A stretch of DNA of 64,000 bases from Meandrina meandrites (GCA_963693305.1 OY855905.1:37463637-37527636); one strand, 5' to 3'. Counted from the stretch's first letter, positions 21,231 through 34,500 are shown. The notes: a model not told the origin generated them from the sequence alone. A program made the numbers and translations.

Positions 21231-24200
21231 TTTAAACTGATTGTAAATTCTATTTGGACAATTGTCCTGCAACTCTTTGCTTTCTTACTTCCTTACTTAC
21301 TTACTTTAAATTAAAATTCCGAAAGGTTCGAACGATTCCAATTAAAAACTTGAAAATGGTTCTAAAATCCATTGAGATGAAAAGTGTAGTTATTCAACCG
21401 GCCCCTTTTGCAACTTTCCATTACAACTTTTTGTACAAATTATAGGTAAGTATTAAAAAAAATAAGCGCTCGTTGAATGACATACAATGCAATTTATTCA
21501 ACAAAATGAAAGAGGAAGATAAATATATGAAACACAGCACTTAAAAAATAAACCTATATCGAACAAAACAATGTCAGCACTATGACATATAATTATCATT
21601 CAAGCATCATGATTATCACTCAAGTTCATTTTTCAGTTGATTTATAGCATCGAGTAATTTTTTCTTATTGATAAAACGAACTGGACGAAAAGTAAAAGGA
21701 AAACATATACAATAAAGCAATCCAAAGTTAGATAAATACTATGGACCAATTTTCAAATGAAAATACTTTTTCTGCTAAACACGACTTTGAAAAACGCAAT
21801 GTACTGTTTAGCAACGAAGAATAGCAGCCCTCGTATGCACAATATTTCTGTGTGAATTATTTCACGAGAAACAGATTTTCCGGACTGCTTGGTCGTTTTG
21901 AAAAGTACTAAAATGGTCATATATTATTTAAGGTGTCATATGCCAGGATTAACAACAATCCGCTTGTGTTCTTGTAATTTTGGCAATCCATTTGTGCTTC
22001 CTTCATTGATGGCTTCATCGTGTAAAGTGTACATAGTGACAAATTTAGGTGTTTAGGCACTGTGTCGTTCTTAAACCTAACGTCAATATCTTTTGTTGAA
22101 AACACTTCTACTTCCCAAATTGTCTCCATATTGTAAACAGTACAAAATACTCTGAGCCTTGACGCCCATATTTCCTGTTGGAAAGCCATTTTCACTTTCT
22201 AGATTGTCTTTATTGGGTCAGAAGTGCCATCATGACGTTAAAAAAATTGCCATCTTTGTTTTCTTTCCTAACCATCGAGTATAATCCATGACATATTAAC
22301 AATTAGTACATCAGTGACATGGATAAATGAGATTTCCTTTTCGAATATTAGTTTACAGATATTAGGTCCTTGATGATGTGCTTGCCTTGCTGTCTTTTTT
22401 CCTTGTCCGATGCAAATGAATCAAAACATTGCGTTGCTTTTTTTTTGATCATTCAAAATTGAAAATATTTTTAAAGTCTTCTTGGAAGTTTTTAGGGACA
22501 CGCTGAGAGTGTATCTTAAAAGTTACCATTTGCATTTCAAGAATTTTATCACTCAACTGTAAACACTAACAACGATCAGGTGGAAGCTGGTTTCATTTAC
22601 ACTTCCATGCCACTATTTTTATTCAATATTGTTGTTATTTCTTTCTTAACTTCCCTGACTTCAACATATTATATAGATATACCTTGCATCAAACCGATAC
22701 TAGTTAAAATGACAGGGGCATCATATTTCTTAAGATAATAAAGTTCTTAAGGTATAGTCATTTCCGCAGCTGGCAAGCTAAATCTCAAAAAAGGAAAATT
22801 TCCGTCGTTCTTGTGCTTCTTCGTGCACCTGATATCTTCTCGATATGGTTTTACGTTTATTTGACGATAGCAGCTAACTAAAATCGAAGCTTAAACTATA
22901 CACTTCCAGGCACTGCATCAAATTCCTGCTGATAACCATCTCAACTGACCTTACATCGTTATCTTCTAGTCCAGTCCAGCATACTTAAGAACTACAAAAA
23001 ATGAACCACAACTATGAATAAATCAAATCTTACCTGGCGAGCAAACTACGTAGCGTGAGGGATTCTGCCAAAGCTATCAGAAGCTCGTGGAGTTTTCTGT
23101 ATTCAGGTAGGTTGTATAGGTATATATTCAGGAAGGTGATATTCCTGATGGGTTTAGGGTGATTGCTCCCTGAGAACTATGGCAGAAATTAGGAGTGTTT
23201 GCTGCTTTTATATAGCTGTGAAGGTCCCCGGACAAGTGCAAATGTTTTCGTAAATCGCAATGACAAATAAGCGGTCGTGGATTAAGTGGTTATCTGTCAT
23301 ATGGTATAAATTTCCGTGACCTAAAAAAAACAGAGGAAATGAAGCAACATTAATAGTACAAAAGCCATTTTCTTTCCGTTTTCTTTAAGGTAAAAAGATC
23401 CATTGTAAGTTTGTCAGGCGCGGTCCTGACTAATATCACATGTCACATTAGATGTCATACTTAAATCCACGCAACGATATTCTAAACGTTTGTCTTGGGT
23501 TTTGCGCGAGCAAGTTATATTTCGCCAATTCTAAAAGCTTGAATTTTTCACAGGACCAGCTTGTTTTCAGTTTATTTACAAATTCATAATACAGTGGTGG
23601 GTATAATTTCCTTCTTGATGGAGTAAACAGAGACAGTTTTTCTTTTTTTATATCGAAACAAAAAAGATGTGTTGTCATGTAAATTTTCAACCAAGGTTGA
23701 AAAAAATTCAGTTCTGTATTAAATGTTTGTGTCGCACCACGGATAAAAGAAGGAATAAAACAAATACAAAAACTGACATAGATTTAAACCAATATTACTT
23801 TAAATGAGTAATATTTGTATTCATAGTCTGTTAATGAATCGTCCGGAAAATGAACAATACTGGCCTGGTAACTAAAGGAAAAAGAGCCTATTGACACATA
23901 CATGTTTAAAAATTAGACCTTTACAGTAAATAAACTATTTCGTTTATCCCATACCCCTGTGCTCGGAACGATAAAACTGAGAAAATAGCTCGGTGTAAGA
24001 AACCCTAGAATCTCGTAAAGCTTTGTTTCCAAAATTTTAATCCGCTGACCACTCGACCGATCATCAACTGAACATCTATTCTATCGGGCACATAAACCAG
24101 ACTTTCCGTGGGTTTATTAGGTCGGTCAGCAGATCGAAAATGACATATTGTGTTGGGCTGAATTATTGATAAATTGACAGCCAAGTTTAGAGCTCGTATT

Positions 24201-25600
24201 GAGGATGTCATCTTAACAAAGATCTGCTGTTTTAATTAAACTGTTTCTGTCCAGTGAAAACTTTGAATTTGACTTGAATTTTAAATTAATGATTAATTCA
24301 CTTCATGTTTTACCCTTCCACGCGTTTAGCGTTTTCACTTTTTTCGGGACCATATATATCTTTACTATAAAAGTCATGTACCTATTAAATAGTTTGGTTT
24401 CTCAAGAAAATAAAAATAAACAGACGCAGAAAATATTGTTGCTTCCGAATGCAGTCTGACAAAGTTTTAGTTACATTTGCAATAAACGAATTCAGTCAAA
24501 GGTATGTTGTTTAATTTTTTAATTTAATGAAATGTTCTTAAATCTTTTCAAGTTTCTGCTGAAAAATTTGCTGAGTAAGTAACTAATAGTAGCTCCTTCT
24601 GCAACATATTTTAACTTTTTTAAAATACATTTTAACTTACTGGCAAGATATTGCATGCTTCGTCAAATAAACGTTCAGACAGTGAAATAACTTCGTATTT
24701 CTTAAAAGTCATTTCCGTTTTATTCATTCTTAAGTCACTTCTAGCCAGAAAAAGTAAACAAATTCATTTCAAAGAGTTAAAATTTCCTTGTTTGCCTTTT
24801 AATTCCAAATATTTACAGCTATGACCGGATAAAAGATGATAACACGATTAATTTGATCTTGTTTCTAAACTGGCTCATACATACATCATGCACGTACAAG
24901 CCGAAACAAATCATTGAAACAGCTGTTCAGTGACTTCAAAAACAGACTTCTTTGGCCTTTATTTTATTTCCACTTAAGAGTTTTAACAACTTGACCACAA
25001 GTATTTTTGCCTTAAAAGATTTTGCGGTTAGAGATTTTATTCACATTTTATTACCTGCTTTATTATAATTTATAAGTCGCAGTGACAATATGAATTAAAA
25101 GCACCTCCCAACTAATTCTCAGATTGAACGAAAAGTCGGCATTTTTTCTTTGAGGCTAAAACGGAAATTACACTCTCTTCACCTGCAAAACAATGAAGTG
25201 AATGAATTTGAAAACGCAACGTTTCTAAAAAGAATCCAGCACAGCGACAACTAGGGGCGCTTACCATTAGTCAGAACTGGTCAGACCGGTATATTCCAGA
25301 ACAGAATTCCGTTGTTAGTCAGATTTGTCCAATCAAATCAGTCAATGCATAAATATTATACGTTGTTGTGGTGAATTCGTGGGAAGATCTCGTGAGAAAG
25401 GTCTATTTCACATTCAAAAACCACCGGAACGGCTGCCCAATTGTTACCATGGTTACCAGTTGTAGCCCATTTAGTGTCAGCCAAAAAGTTAGTAGGATTA
25501 AAGTGAAAAATTGGAACGGTTCAGTGGTACATCGGGCTTAAAATCACATAGCTTGTGCAAATATACCAATAATTGAAAGCAATGCTGTCTTTTTTGAAGC
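21231..25600. other. Gene-poor AT-rich stretch above the GPCR
   Basis: It may hold the GPCR promoter and any untranslated exon. Short frames at 21917-22195 and 23448-23690 have no domains. No gene or clear mobile element was identified. Confidence 0.4.
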
Positions 25601-25800
25601 AAACAATTGCAATAACGTTGTCATATTAAAAAGAAAAATGAGAAAAGGTAAATAAGAATTAATTACCTTAATCATCGTAGCTGGCAGCATTTACAGGAAA
25701 CTCACGTTTTCATTTCTGCACACATATTAATCGTGTAATAAGATAAATTGATTCAGTACGTGTATTTTGAGGCATTTTGAGGCCATTTCTTCGGGGTGAA
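25601..25800. repeat. Rearranged copy of the 7.3-kb MITE interior
   Basis: AATTGCAATAACGTTGTCAT, a following AAAAGG-TAAATA-GAATTAATTA segment and GTATTTTGAGGCATTTTGAG match parts of the element at 7318-7622 in altered order. The opposite terminal repeat is missing. Confidence 0.45.
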
Positions 25801-26817
25801 TTTAAAACACACCATAAGTAATTCCTATATTTGCTTTTTGCATATTTCTTTTTTTCTGCGATCAACAAATCATTTCATTTTCTGTTATTGTTATTTACTT
25901 CAAAACAGCAACAAATATGTCATTCTTTAGCTAACATTTTCTCTATTTTTTTATTTCTTTTATATTTTACGTTTTGGAAAAAAGGGATTGAAGTCTTCTT
26001 CCCCAGTAAAAATATATATCTTGGCTTAAAATGGTTTATCTCCAGATGTCAACATCCGAATTCTCCCTACTGGTGTCTGAATACTTAACATAGTACTAAC
26101 TGGGAGAACTCGATCCTTTGTGATCTTGTTGATATTGAAAGTTTTAATTTTAAAAAACGTAAAAGGGAAATAAAGAATATATCTTTACTCATGTTAGTTT
26201 CACCGTTCAATCTAGTCCAGAAAAAATAGTCCTAGAATTTTATTTGTATAAAAGTGAATTAATTTCAACAGAGCGAAATATCATTAAAAAACCGTAATTC
26301 GTGATAATTTCAGCTTCTTACATTTCGTTAGAAACTGCAATTTATCCTTACAAATAAAAGGCGAATATTTCCTGTTTATACTACATAGCATAAATATCGT
26401 GTCATGATCCATCTCGTGATAATAATTCTTGCGAAATTTCAATTGGCTTACTGAACGTTCGAGAATGATCTACACAACAGCGACGGTGCCTTGTTTTATT
26501 TCAGTCACTATACTCTAGACATTGAGTCTGAAGTGTCCTTACTAGAAGAACACCGATGCCAAAAAAAAATCTACTCCCTTTTCCTTAACAAAAAGATAAT
26601 CAAAAGATAACAAAGTGTTGTCAATCGCGTGATGTACAACGGAAAATAAAACTGCAAAGTAACTGAATATCAGTCGGTTTTGGGAATCCGTGTTATCGTC
26701 CGCTTGAAAGTAGTGTTGATCGTGAAAAGACTGTTCTCGGTGATTGACATTTACACCATCTGAGACAGTGGTACAGGAATCATTTAAAGAAACAGAATGC
26801 CCTTCTTGAAAAGTTAA

Positions 26818-26994
26818 GGGTGCATTCGATTGGGAAATCCGATCTGAATTTCGGATTTCCCAATAAAACACAAAATCCAGAAATGGATTCGGGGAAGGAT
26901 TTCGGTAAGTCAAAATCCGCTTTTAGATTTTTTTGGTTTACTGGGAAATCCGGATTTCAAAATCCAAATCCTAATTTTCCAATCGAATGCACCC
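26818..26994. mobile_element. MITE, PIF/Harbinger-like (TAA duplication)
   Basis: The ends GGGTGCATTCGATTGG and CCAATCGAATGCACCC are inverted repeats flanked by TAA (26815-26817 and 26995-26997). The inner part pairs again through GGGAAATCCGATCTG-like and GGAAATCCGGATTT stretches. It is 177 bp long with no coding capacity. Confidence 0.8.
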
Positions 26995-26997
26995 TAA

Positions 26998-29387
26998 GCC
27001 ATTTCTTTTTATATTTGTCTTGCGTGATCCGTCACAGTTTTCCCTAATTTTTATCCCTTTTCGTTTTATTGTTATTTCGCAAAATGTTTTTGAAAATGAT
27101 ACTTCTTCAAGTTACCATATTGAAAGTAAGAGGGATCTTTTTTTAGCATACTGGATGCAATAAGCTGTAGCATATGAGGCATTAAAAATAAAACATCCTA
27201 GGAACTCAGAAAAAAGTAACAAAAATAAATAAAATATATAAAATTCACTTGTTGGCAGGATGGAGAGCATTAATACATTGAGAGAATTCTCTTACGGAGC
27301 CTTGTTGCGAAGGCCTTCAGACGGAGAGAAATAGCTTCTCTAAAAAACTGTTCCTGTGACGTGTCCAGTAGTAACGTGTTGTATGTTAAAACCACCTTAG
27401 CCCAACATAGATTTTAATCCATGTTATAAAGGACAAATTTTAACACGAAGTTACTGCGGTAACGGTATATTATTACACGCAAGTTACATACAAACACTGG
27501 AACGCGTATAACAAACGAACGGATATAGGAAATTTGATTGGTTTAACGAACGTAAACACGCATGGAGTTGGTCGGTCTCGCGAACACGAACGCGCGGCGA
27601 CACACGCAAATGATTTCATTTGTTTTGATTGATCCGTCTATCGATATCTTCTCCATCATATGGGGAAGCAAACAAGAAGTCGAACGGGGAAATGATTTTT
27701 TTTATCAACTATTGCCACTTAAAAGAAAAGACAATCTCAAAACAAAAACATATTTTCAAAGTCAAAGGAACATCACTCTTATAGAGGCATACTATAAATG
27801 TAACATTTTTAGTCAATGTTTGATATAAAAGCTGTTCATGAACTATGGACTCATACTTGTTCCAAAAATGTTTTCTTAATTAATGGACACGTGCAATTGT
27901 TAGCCAGAAGTCAAATTTAATTCCCACAGGATGAGTGCACGCCTGATACGTTCTGGCTCAAGTTCCTGCTCTGTCGATTGTTTGTCCGTTTCAGTTCCCT
28001 ATCATAGTTGCATTGATTACATGCAGAATAATTAAATTTCGGCATTTTTCGGCCATTTCATTCTGAGTCTGGACTTGATTTTTATATGTATTTATTTATA
28101 CATTTTATCAATTTTATTAGGTTTAAGTCATCAGCACATCAGTAACAATGAAAAGTGTCGCTCTTTTTATTTAATATATACGCCCACCGAAAGAAATGTA
28201 TTTTGAAGTAAAGCTTGATAAAAACTGTAAATTGTTACTCACTCCTAACGTCAATATCATTCTGAGTTGATTAAGAATAAGTTAATGAAATATAAAAGCG
28301 TTTGCCTCGATTATTTTTGAGATTTCGGCGTTGATTTGAAAACAATTGATGAACCTTATGCATTTGCGGTGACGTAGATCACAAAACTACCGAAACCCAT
28401 TAACCAACAAATAGAAGAGTAAAATTACTAATGAAATCTATATAATACCTTTTAGGTGATATATTTATCCAGGAAATGGGCCTAATGACAGAGTTCTAAA
28501 GCAGTAATTTGCTTTCACTGAAACTGGTTTCATCTGCCAATGAAATATTGAAGCTTAAAACAAATTACTTCTCTTTTATTCAATTCTACAGATTTGCTAA
28601 GATTTCAGGTACTAAAGAGAAAAATTTGCTCATTTAGAAGTTTCTGCGCCGAAGTTTGTCGCTTACCGGAAAGCATTTTCAATAACTGATATTTCTTCCA
28701 GTGAAAATGATTAAACTCTGAGTCAACTTTAATTTTTGATAAAAGAAGAGTCGTTTTTATTTTACTGATAGTTAAATAGTATCGCAAATTTATTTTGGTA
28801 TCGCGGGTTAAGATTAAAAGCCGGAACACTGAACCGAAAGAAAACCGGTTCTGTCCGGTTAAATCAGGTTAAGTCACAACTGATAAAACATCGCTAAGTC
28901 TCTTAAAACAAACTTGGTTTTTAATTCCGAGTCGTAGAATTTTTAGAAAAAGTACCACTCTTGCCTTGCTATCGACAATTTCCTACCATTAAATGCTTGA
29001 AAACAGTGCTCAATTGAGCCAGCATTAAAGGTGAAAAACAACTTAACGAAACGTTAACGAAACCATGGTACTAAGTTGAAGCGACACTTGAACATCTATC
29101 GGACATTGGCTACATCAAGAGATATATCAGGGACAGGTCATTTATTTTCTCTTGGCGACTGCCTTAGTCCACTTGACGAAAAAAAGAGAAGAGAATTGAG
29201 TTAAAAGGAAAAGAATCATGTTGCATGCACGACCAGCAGAGACAAAATAAGCGGCGTGTTATTGAAAGTTACTTTCTTATCGCACACTCAGTTGCGCGTC
29301 ATGAGAATGACATTTCTTGAGCGCTTTCATGTTTAGTCACCGACACTGCATGTGCATGCAATTATTATGCGAATCTCAACATATATA
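26998..29387. other. AT-rich stretch, no gene recognised
   Basis: Small frames (27562-27828 plus, 28605-28829 minus) carry no domain. Nothing structured was seen. Confidence 0.4.
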
Positions 29388-29547
29388 ATGTTGTGATTAA
29401 ATCCATCTTTAACTTAAAATTTTTCAAACCAGGTTGGTTTTTATTTTTCATTGTCTCAAATTAATTATCATAATCCGAAACAAAGAAAAATAAAAATCAA
29501 ACTGGTTTGAAAATTTTTAAACCAACGATAAATTTAAACCACAAGAT
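29388..29547. mobile_element. MITE related to the element after the four-LamG stop codon
   Basis: The left arm from ATGTTGTGATTAAAT pairs with the right arm ending AATTTAAACCACAAGAT. Inner arms AAATTTTTCAAACCAG and CTGGTTTGAAAATTT also pair. The same ends and interior (TTTTTCATTG, AAATAAAAATCAAACTGG) occur at 51496-51647, so the two are copies of one family. Confidence 0.75.
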
Positions 29548-30717
29548 ATGTGTTTTTAGATTAATAAATTGAAAACAAATCCCCTACCTGGAAAAATTGC
29601 CACTTATTTTAAGATAGGCAACTGTTCAAACCAACCTGGCAGACGTTTTTGGAGGACTTAGATGGGTTTGGCCCAACTCGTTGTTTTAATTCATAGCTGA
29701 AAGCTCTGATCTCGTTCTGAGTGAAACGGCTTCCAGTCAGCGGTTGTTTCTTGAATTATTTTAATAGTTATCATCTGCTGTAAGTGGTAAACCTGGAGAC
29801 TGGGTGCTAATAATTTGGAAACAACGGCCTCACGAAAATCCTCGGAGACTCAGAAGCAGTTAGTTGGGGCGAGGGAAAGTCTAAAACGGGGCGAAAAAAA
29901 CGAGGCGAAGAGCGCTCCTCATAAATTTACAGTATATCGAAACACCGATATCTCCCGTGTTATGTCGTTATAGATGATTTGATATCAGAAATAAAAAATA
30001 GGCAACTTCATTTGCACGAAAAAAAAAATCAACAAAGCGTTTTATCGAAGAAAATTAACATTTTTTCTACCAAAAGGTGTTAATTGGTTTCACAGACTGC
30101 GGAACTGACAAAACTTTCTATTTATCTTTACATTCATACGTCTTTCCTTTAAAAAAATTAATTAAAGATCACTAAATGAGCTAAGATAATAACAGAAAAA
30201 AGAAACGAAATAAAAGCTTTTAAAAATCCACTGCAACCGAACAAACGTGATATAATTGAATTAACATTGTGGATGGTCGAGGATGTCTGTTTCACCGAGC
30301 GTTGATCGCGATTTTAAATGAAATTCGTCAATCCAGTTCCCTTGTGATCTATCATCAAAATACGGAAATGGTGCTTAGCTTATCTAAAAGAGTGCTGAGA
30401 GCTGTTGGAAAAGCCTTATAATAAGTCAAGCATTTACCTTATTGAATAAGTACAGAAACAAGCAAAGTGACACTACAATGTTTCGCTTGTTCAAAACCAA
30501 TGAAATCTGTTCATTTCGGCAAAATGGTCGGTAAAGAACGAGAGTAACAGGATAGATACTAACAGGAATTTGTTGGAGAGGGTTTAAAGCTCTCATGGTG
30601 GAGGTAAATTAAAGTCAAAAGAAGTTCTTTGATCCGCCATATACCGTCTTATTAAATTCTCAACCTCGGATAATGCAATTCTAGCTTTCTGATTGGTTCA
30701 CTAGATCTCGGTTATTT
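29548..30717. other. AT-rich stretch, no gene recognised
   Basis: No domain, RNA gene or repeat structure was recognised. Confidence 0.4.
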
Positions 30718-30789
30718 AACAATTAGACCCGTAGCCCGAAAGGGCTACGGGTCAATAGCCCAAGAGGCGAAGCCGAATGGGCTATTGAC

Positions 30790-30822
<33 letters not shown>
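30718..30822. repeat. Foldback module A1
   Basis: AACAATTAGACCCGTAGCCC faces a matching GGGTCTAATTGTT, with a nested hairpin ACCCGTAGCCC-GAAA-GGGCTACGGGT and an inner AATAGCCC/GGGCTATT pair around GGCGAAGCC. The whole 105 bp can fold into a multi-hairpin. It directly abuts the TTAGTATC element. Confidence 0.75.
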
Positions 30823-30823
<1 letters not shown>

Positions 30824-30967
30824 TAGTATCACCCAACTAGTCGGACAGAAAAAGCAATAATAAAGCTAGCAAATGCAAGTTGAAGAAAGATTTATTTAGG
30901 AATAAAACGAAAGAAAGCGTCGTGAATTTCGCTACTCGAGGACTATTACTAATAGTCCTCTAGTAGC

Positions 30968-31002
<35 letters not shown>

Positions 31003-31020
31003 ATAGTTGGGTGATACTAA
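30823..31020. mobile_element. MITE with TTAGTATCACCCAACTA ends
   Basis: The ends TTAGTATCACCCAACTA and TAGTTGGGTGATACTAA are perfect inverted repeats over 198 bp. Inside, a palindrome CGAGGACTATT-AATAGTCCT is followed by AGCCAATCAAAATGCAGG. Its layout (foldback directly upstream, AGTAT ends, internal CCAAT) parallels 48083-48260. Confidence 0.75.
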
Positions 31021-31791
31021 CAGCCATTATACCTGCGTTTGACCTTATATGGGAAACGAGTGTAGCAAGTGCCGCTCAGTTTAAAAATTTTCCTGCGGGA
31101 AGCGAAAGTTCCATCAGAAAAATGGCAAATTTGGCGAGGTTTATAAGCTTATACAAGAAATAATCGACAGTGCATTCCCTAAAACCACAGAAATACCTGC
31201 ACAAAATGCCATAGTTGACTCAACTACGTAAAACTGAAAGGATTGATGCGAAATGTTTAATTAAAAATACTTGTAAATGTACAACAAGAGCGAATAAACG
31301 AAGAAGAAAAGCAGAAAATAATTTACGGGAAGACCAGAAAACAGACACAATTTCATTCAGTGTTCGACGTAAAATTAGGCTCAGCACTTCAGTTAAGTTT
31401 GTTACCTTTCAATCTTGATCTTGTCCTTTTATACTTCAATAAACTTCATCGAATCTGAGTGCAATTTCGTTTCAGCATAATAGTCTTGATGACAGCCGTG
31501 GAGCCGTAAACAAGTACCATATGTAAACACTTGCTTCGCTCGTCTTGCACAAGGCGTATAATTTTCAGAAAAGCTATTGCTTCGGATCTTCCCGTAAACC
31601 TTAATTATTGTCACAATTTTCCAGAATGAAAAGACGATAATACGAGGAGATTTTCCGAGGAAAACCTTCAGAAGAAAACTCTCTCGCTCTCTTTCCTCGC
31701 GTGTTTCATTCAACTCTAAAAGTGAACACCGCGCCACAAATTTTCCCGCCTCCTCATACTATCACTTCGTTTACATCAAAATGAAATGTCC
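31021..31791. other. Non-coding stretch between foldback elements
   Basis: Frames at 31215-31418 and 31429-31737 lack domains. No gene called. Confidence 0.35.
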
Positions 31792-31924
31792 AGTATATTT
31801 AACAATTATTCCATTCGCCCTTGTTGGATACGAGTGGTTATAGCCAACTCGGCGCTTCGCGCCTCGTTGGCTATTTACCACCTCGTATCCAACGCGGGCT
31901 CATGGAATAATTGTTAAATATACT
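31792..31924. repeat. Foldback module A2
   Basis: A 133-bp near-palindrome: AGTATATTTAACAATTATTC at the left returns as GAATAATTGTTAAATATACT at the right. Inner arms GTTGGATACGAG/CTCGTATCCAAC and TATAGCCAAC/GTTGGCTAT surround GGCGCTTCGCGCC. The core plan matches module A1 (TAGCC, GGCG, GCC, GGCTA) and the TTAACAATTA edge recurs at 48001. Confidence 0.78.
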
Positions 31925-32326
31925 TTCGGGGCCGATCGAAACAGGCTATGTTCATAATTGCCAAAGTACAAAGAACTTTAAAACATCCATTTCGTTGTTA
32001 AAGACCCAAACCAAAACTACGTGCAAAGTTTCAGCCAAATCGGGAGTTGCTCTAAAAGCCGGGATCCTAGGCTCGATTATCAGCCAGGCGCTGTTCGGGG
32101 AATGAGCCCGCGCTCCTCTTCTTGTGGAGAACAAAGGCCAGACTCGAGAAAGCGGCGGAAATCGAGCCCGGATATCAAACTTAGCCTATTGTTATTGTTT
32201 GAATTTTACTGGCACAATGAAGCTATTGTTGTCCATCCTTAGGGATTTTCCTGTTCGGTGTCGCCAAATTGCACTCGGGTTAAATCGGATCCCGTCGGCA
32301 CATTGCTGATGATGACATTTTTGTTC

Positions 32327-32680
32327 CTAACGAGGGCCTGCTTGGGAAAGCAAAGACAGACTAACAAGTTTGAATAAAAAGTAAAGCGAGCTTTGATGTT
32401 TAAGGCGTCGGTTCGCATTTAAAGTAAGGCGAGGTTTCATGTTCAAGGTCGGTTCGTTGTTCACAAGTATAAATAAAAAGTTAAGCAAGGTTCCATGTTC
32501 GAAGCATGGGTTGGAATGCGCGCAGGATAAGCGAGGTTTCATGATCTAAGCGTCGGTTGGAATGTTCACAAGTTTGAATAAAAAGTTAAGCGAGGCTTTA
32601 TCTGCTTTATGTTCAAAGCGCGCCGAGAAAGCGCGTCAGTTCGAATGTTTACAAGTTTGGATAAAAAGTTCGGCCATTAG
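32327..32680. repeat. Minisatellite of about 60 bp, copy block 1
   Basis: Degenerate tandem units containing GTTCACAAGTTTGAATAAAA, then AGTTAAGCGAGG, then TTTCATGTTCAAAGCGTCG. About five to six units are readable, several with internal deletions. The same unit forms the block at 36485-36810. Confidence 0.8.
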
Positions 32681-32837
32681 AATTGATGACATGTACGTAC
32701 GTAATAGCAAAATAATAATGCAGCTGTGTTTGAAAGTGGAATTAAAATGAAAATTTGTCTCGGCCAAGAGAAAATGAAGGTAGAATTAAAAGCTCATTTT
32801 TTTTCCTCTCATGCAGAGTCGTTATGAATTTCCCCTA

Positions 32838-32994
32838 TCCTTGGATATCCAGGGGCAGTTAATGGGGGCGAAACGAAGTAAATCCGGCAAAAATCGTTTT
32901 CAAGGAGGCTTCTTGAAAACTTTCGCCCCTCCGATTTTTGCCGGGTTTACTTCGTTTCGCCCCGACTAACTGCCCCTGAGTCTCCGAGGATGGA
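32838..32994. repeat. Inverted repeat with CAGGGGCAGTTA ends
   Basis: Arms AGGGGCAGTTA-GGGGGCGAAACGAAGTAAA and TTTACTTCGTTTCGCCCC-TAACTGCCCCT enclose a second pair CCGGCAAAAATCG/CGATTTTTGCCGG. It is probably a MITE; no clear target duplication was found. Confidence 0.65.
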
Positions 32995-33187
32995 TTTCCA
33001 CTGTCGCGTAATTTCACGTTCGCTATAACAGGCGTGACAGGTGCGTAAAATAAAATAGAGAAAAAAGTATGGACGGCTTGCGTCTGCGAAAAAAGTTGCT
33101 CCATATTTCACTTTTTCCGCAGAATCGAGACGTCTTCACATTTTTGCAGCGGAGCAAGCGCAGCGAGCGAGCAGCAGTTATACTCCC

Positions 33188-33330
33188 GGCATAGTCAATC
33201 GAACCCATCGAACTAAATTTCAATCGAACTCAATCGAACTCAATTCATGGATTAAGTTCGATTGAGTTCGGCAATCGAACAAAATCGAACTCACCGAACA
33301 GAAAAAAAATCAATCGAACCCAATGGAACG
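33188..33330. repeat. Interspersed CAATCGAAC repeats
   Basis: The 9-mer CAATCGAAC and its complement GTTCGATTG occur about eight times in 140 bp with irregular spacing, in both orientations around ATGGATTAAG. Confidence 0.75.
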
Positions 33331-33599
33331 TTCAATTTTCGAACTCGTGATTTGTGTAAAACAGGCGTTGAAAATCCATAACCAGATCTTGGAAGCTCGA
33401 GATACTTCAACTCGGAGTGTAGCGCACGTGTTTTTCGTAAACGAAGAAATACCGCAGAAATGGATAAATGTCGCTTTGACGTCAAGGATTGCGAAGTTTT
33501 CAAGGTTTTAAAGAAATTAGGCGAGACAGGCCGTGCATTCCGAATTGCAAACGAGCACGGACAATTAGGTCACCCTCAATGTGTTCTGTTCTGTTCTGT

Positions 33600-34500
33600 T
33601 CTCTTAAATGCCGTGGACGGTTTATAAATGGGGTTTTTGTTATAAGAATAAATTGTAAAAAGGTAAAAACTGTTATGACGACAAACTTGTTGGAGCCGTC
33701 TGAGCCTGTAGACATCTGCAGGCTTAGACTTACATAACATTTCCACGCGGAACTAGTTAAATGAAAATTCCTCACTTCGAATTTTCAAAGCCAACTATCT
33801 TGCCTTACAAATGCAAACGTGTCTTTCTTTTTTTGTACCGTCTTTTCGGTGTAAAGCGCCCCACTGAACCAAGAATTCTATCATAAAGGAAGTTCAGTCT
33901 TTCATTGACGCAATTGGTAACTATGGTGACAAAAAACGAGGAATTTCTTGAAAGGAATGATATTGAGAATTTAGCCATTTCTGTCAGCAGCTACTGTTTC
34001 CAGAGAAAACTCATTTTCTCTTGTTTCTGTTCAACCCTCCATGATAAGAATTTTCAACAGTTCTCAATATATTTTTTTTAAAATTAAGGTAATTAGAGAG
34101 TAACGGAGACAATTTCCATTGACTTGGTACTCGTTTTAACAACCGCTTAAACGAGTGCTTTGCTAATAAGATATTAATTTCTATAGCTCTTTTTATTTTG
34201 CAAAATTATATTTTGACGCCAAAATATGTTAATTACCTTCATCCCGCGAAGCCAAAGTCACACCTGCATTTCAAGCCTTTATGTCCATACAAGTTTTGAA
34301 CAAAATCGACGTTTTGGTGAATAAAAAAATTCAATCAGTTGAGTCCGCGTATGACTGGCATATCGATCTCGCTCCCAAAGCGAACGATTCTTTTTACATT
34401 TTCGTTCCGCTAGATATTGGTAACGCGGCACGGGCTCTCGGGCTGACGATATATAAGAACATGAACCCATTCAACTGACCTACTACATTCAATTGTACTA
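33600..34500. repeat. Segmental duplication, copy 1 (partner about 37110-38310)
   Basis: Long stretches match the partner in order. Examples are GTAGACATCTGCAGGCTTA, TTTTTGTACCGTCTTTTCGG, GGAAGTTCAGTCT, GTCAGCAGCT and CTGACCTACTACATTCA. This copy lacks the two insertions present in copy 2 and so shows the uninterrupted sites. Confidence 0.8.

Noticed and set aside
32327..32680. CRISPR-like regular repeats
   Set aside because: The units are degenerate and directly adjacent without unique spacers, and the DNA is animal nuclear; it is a minisatellite.
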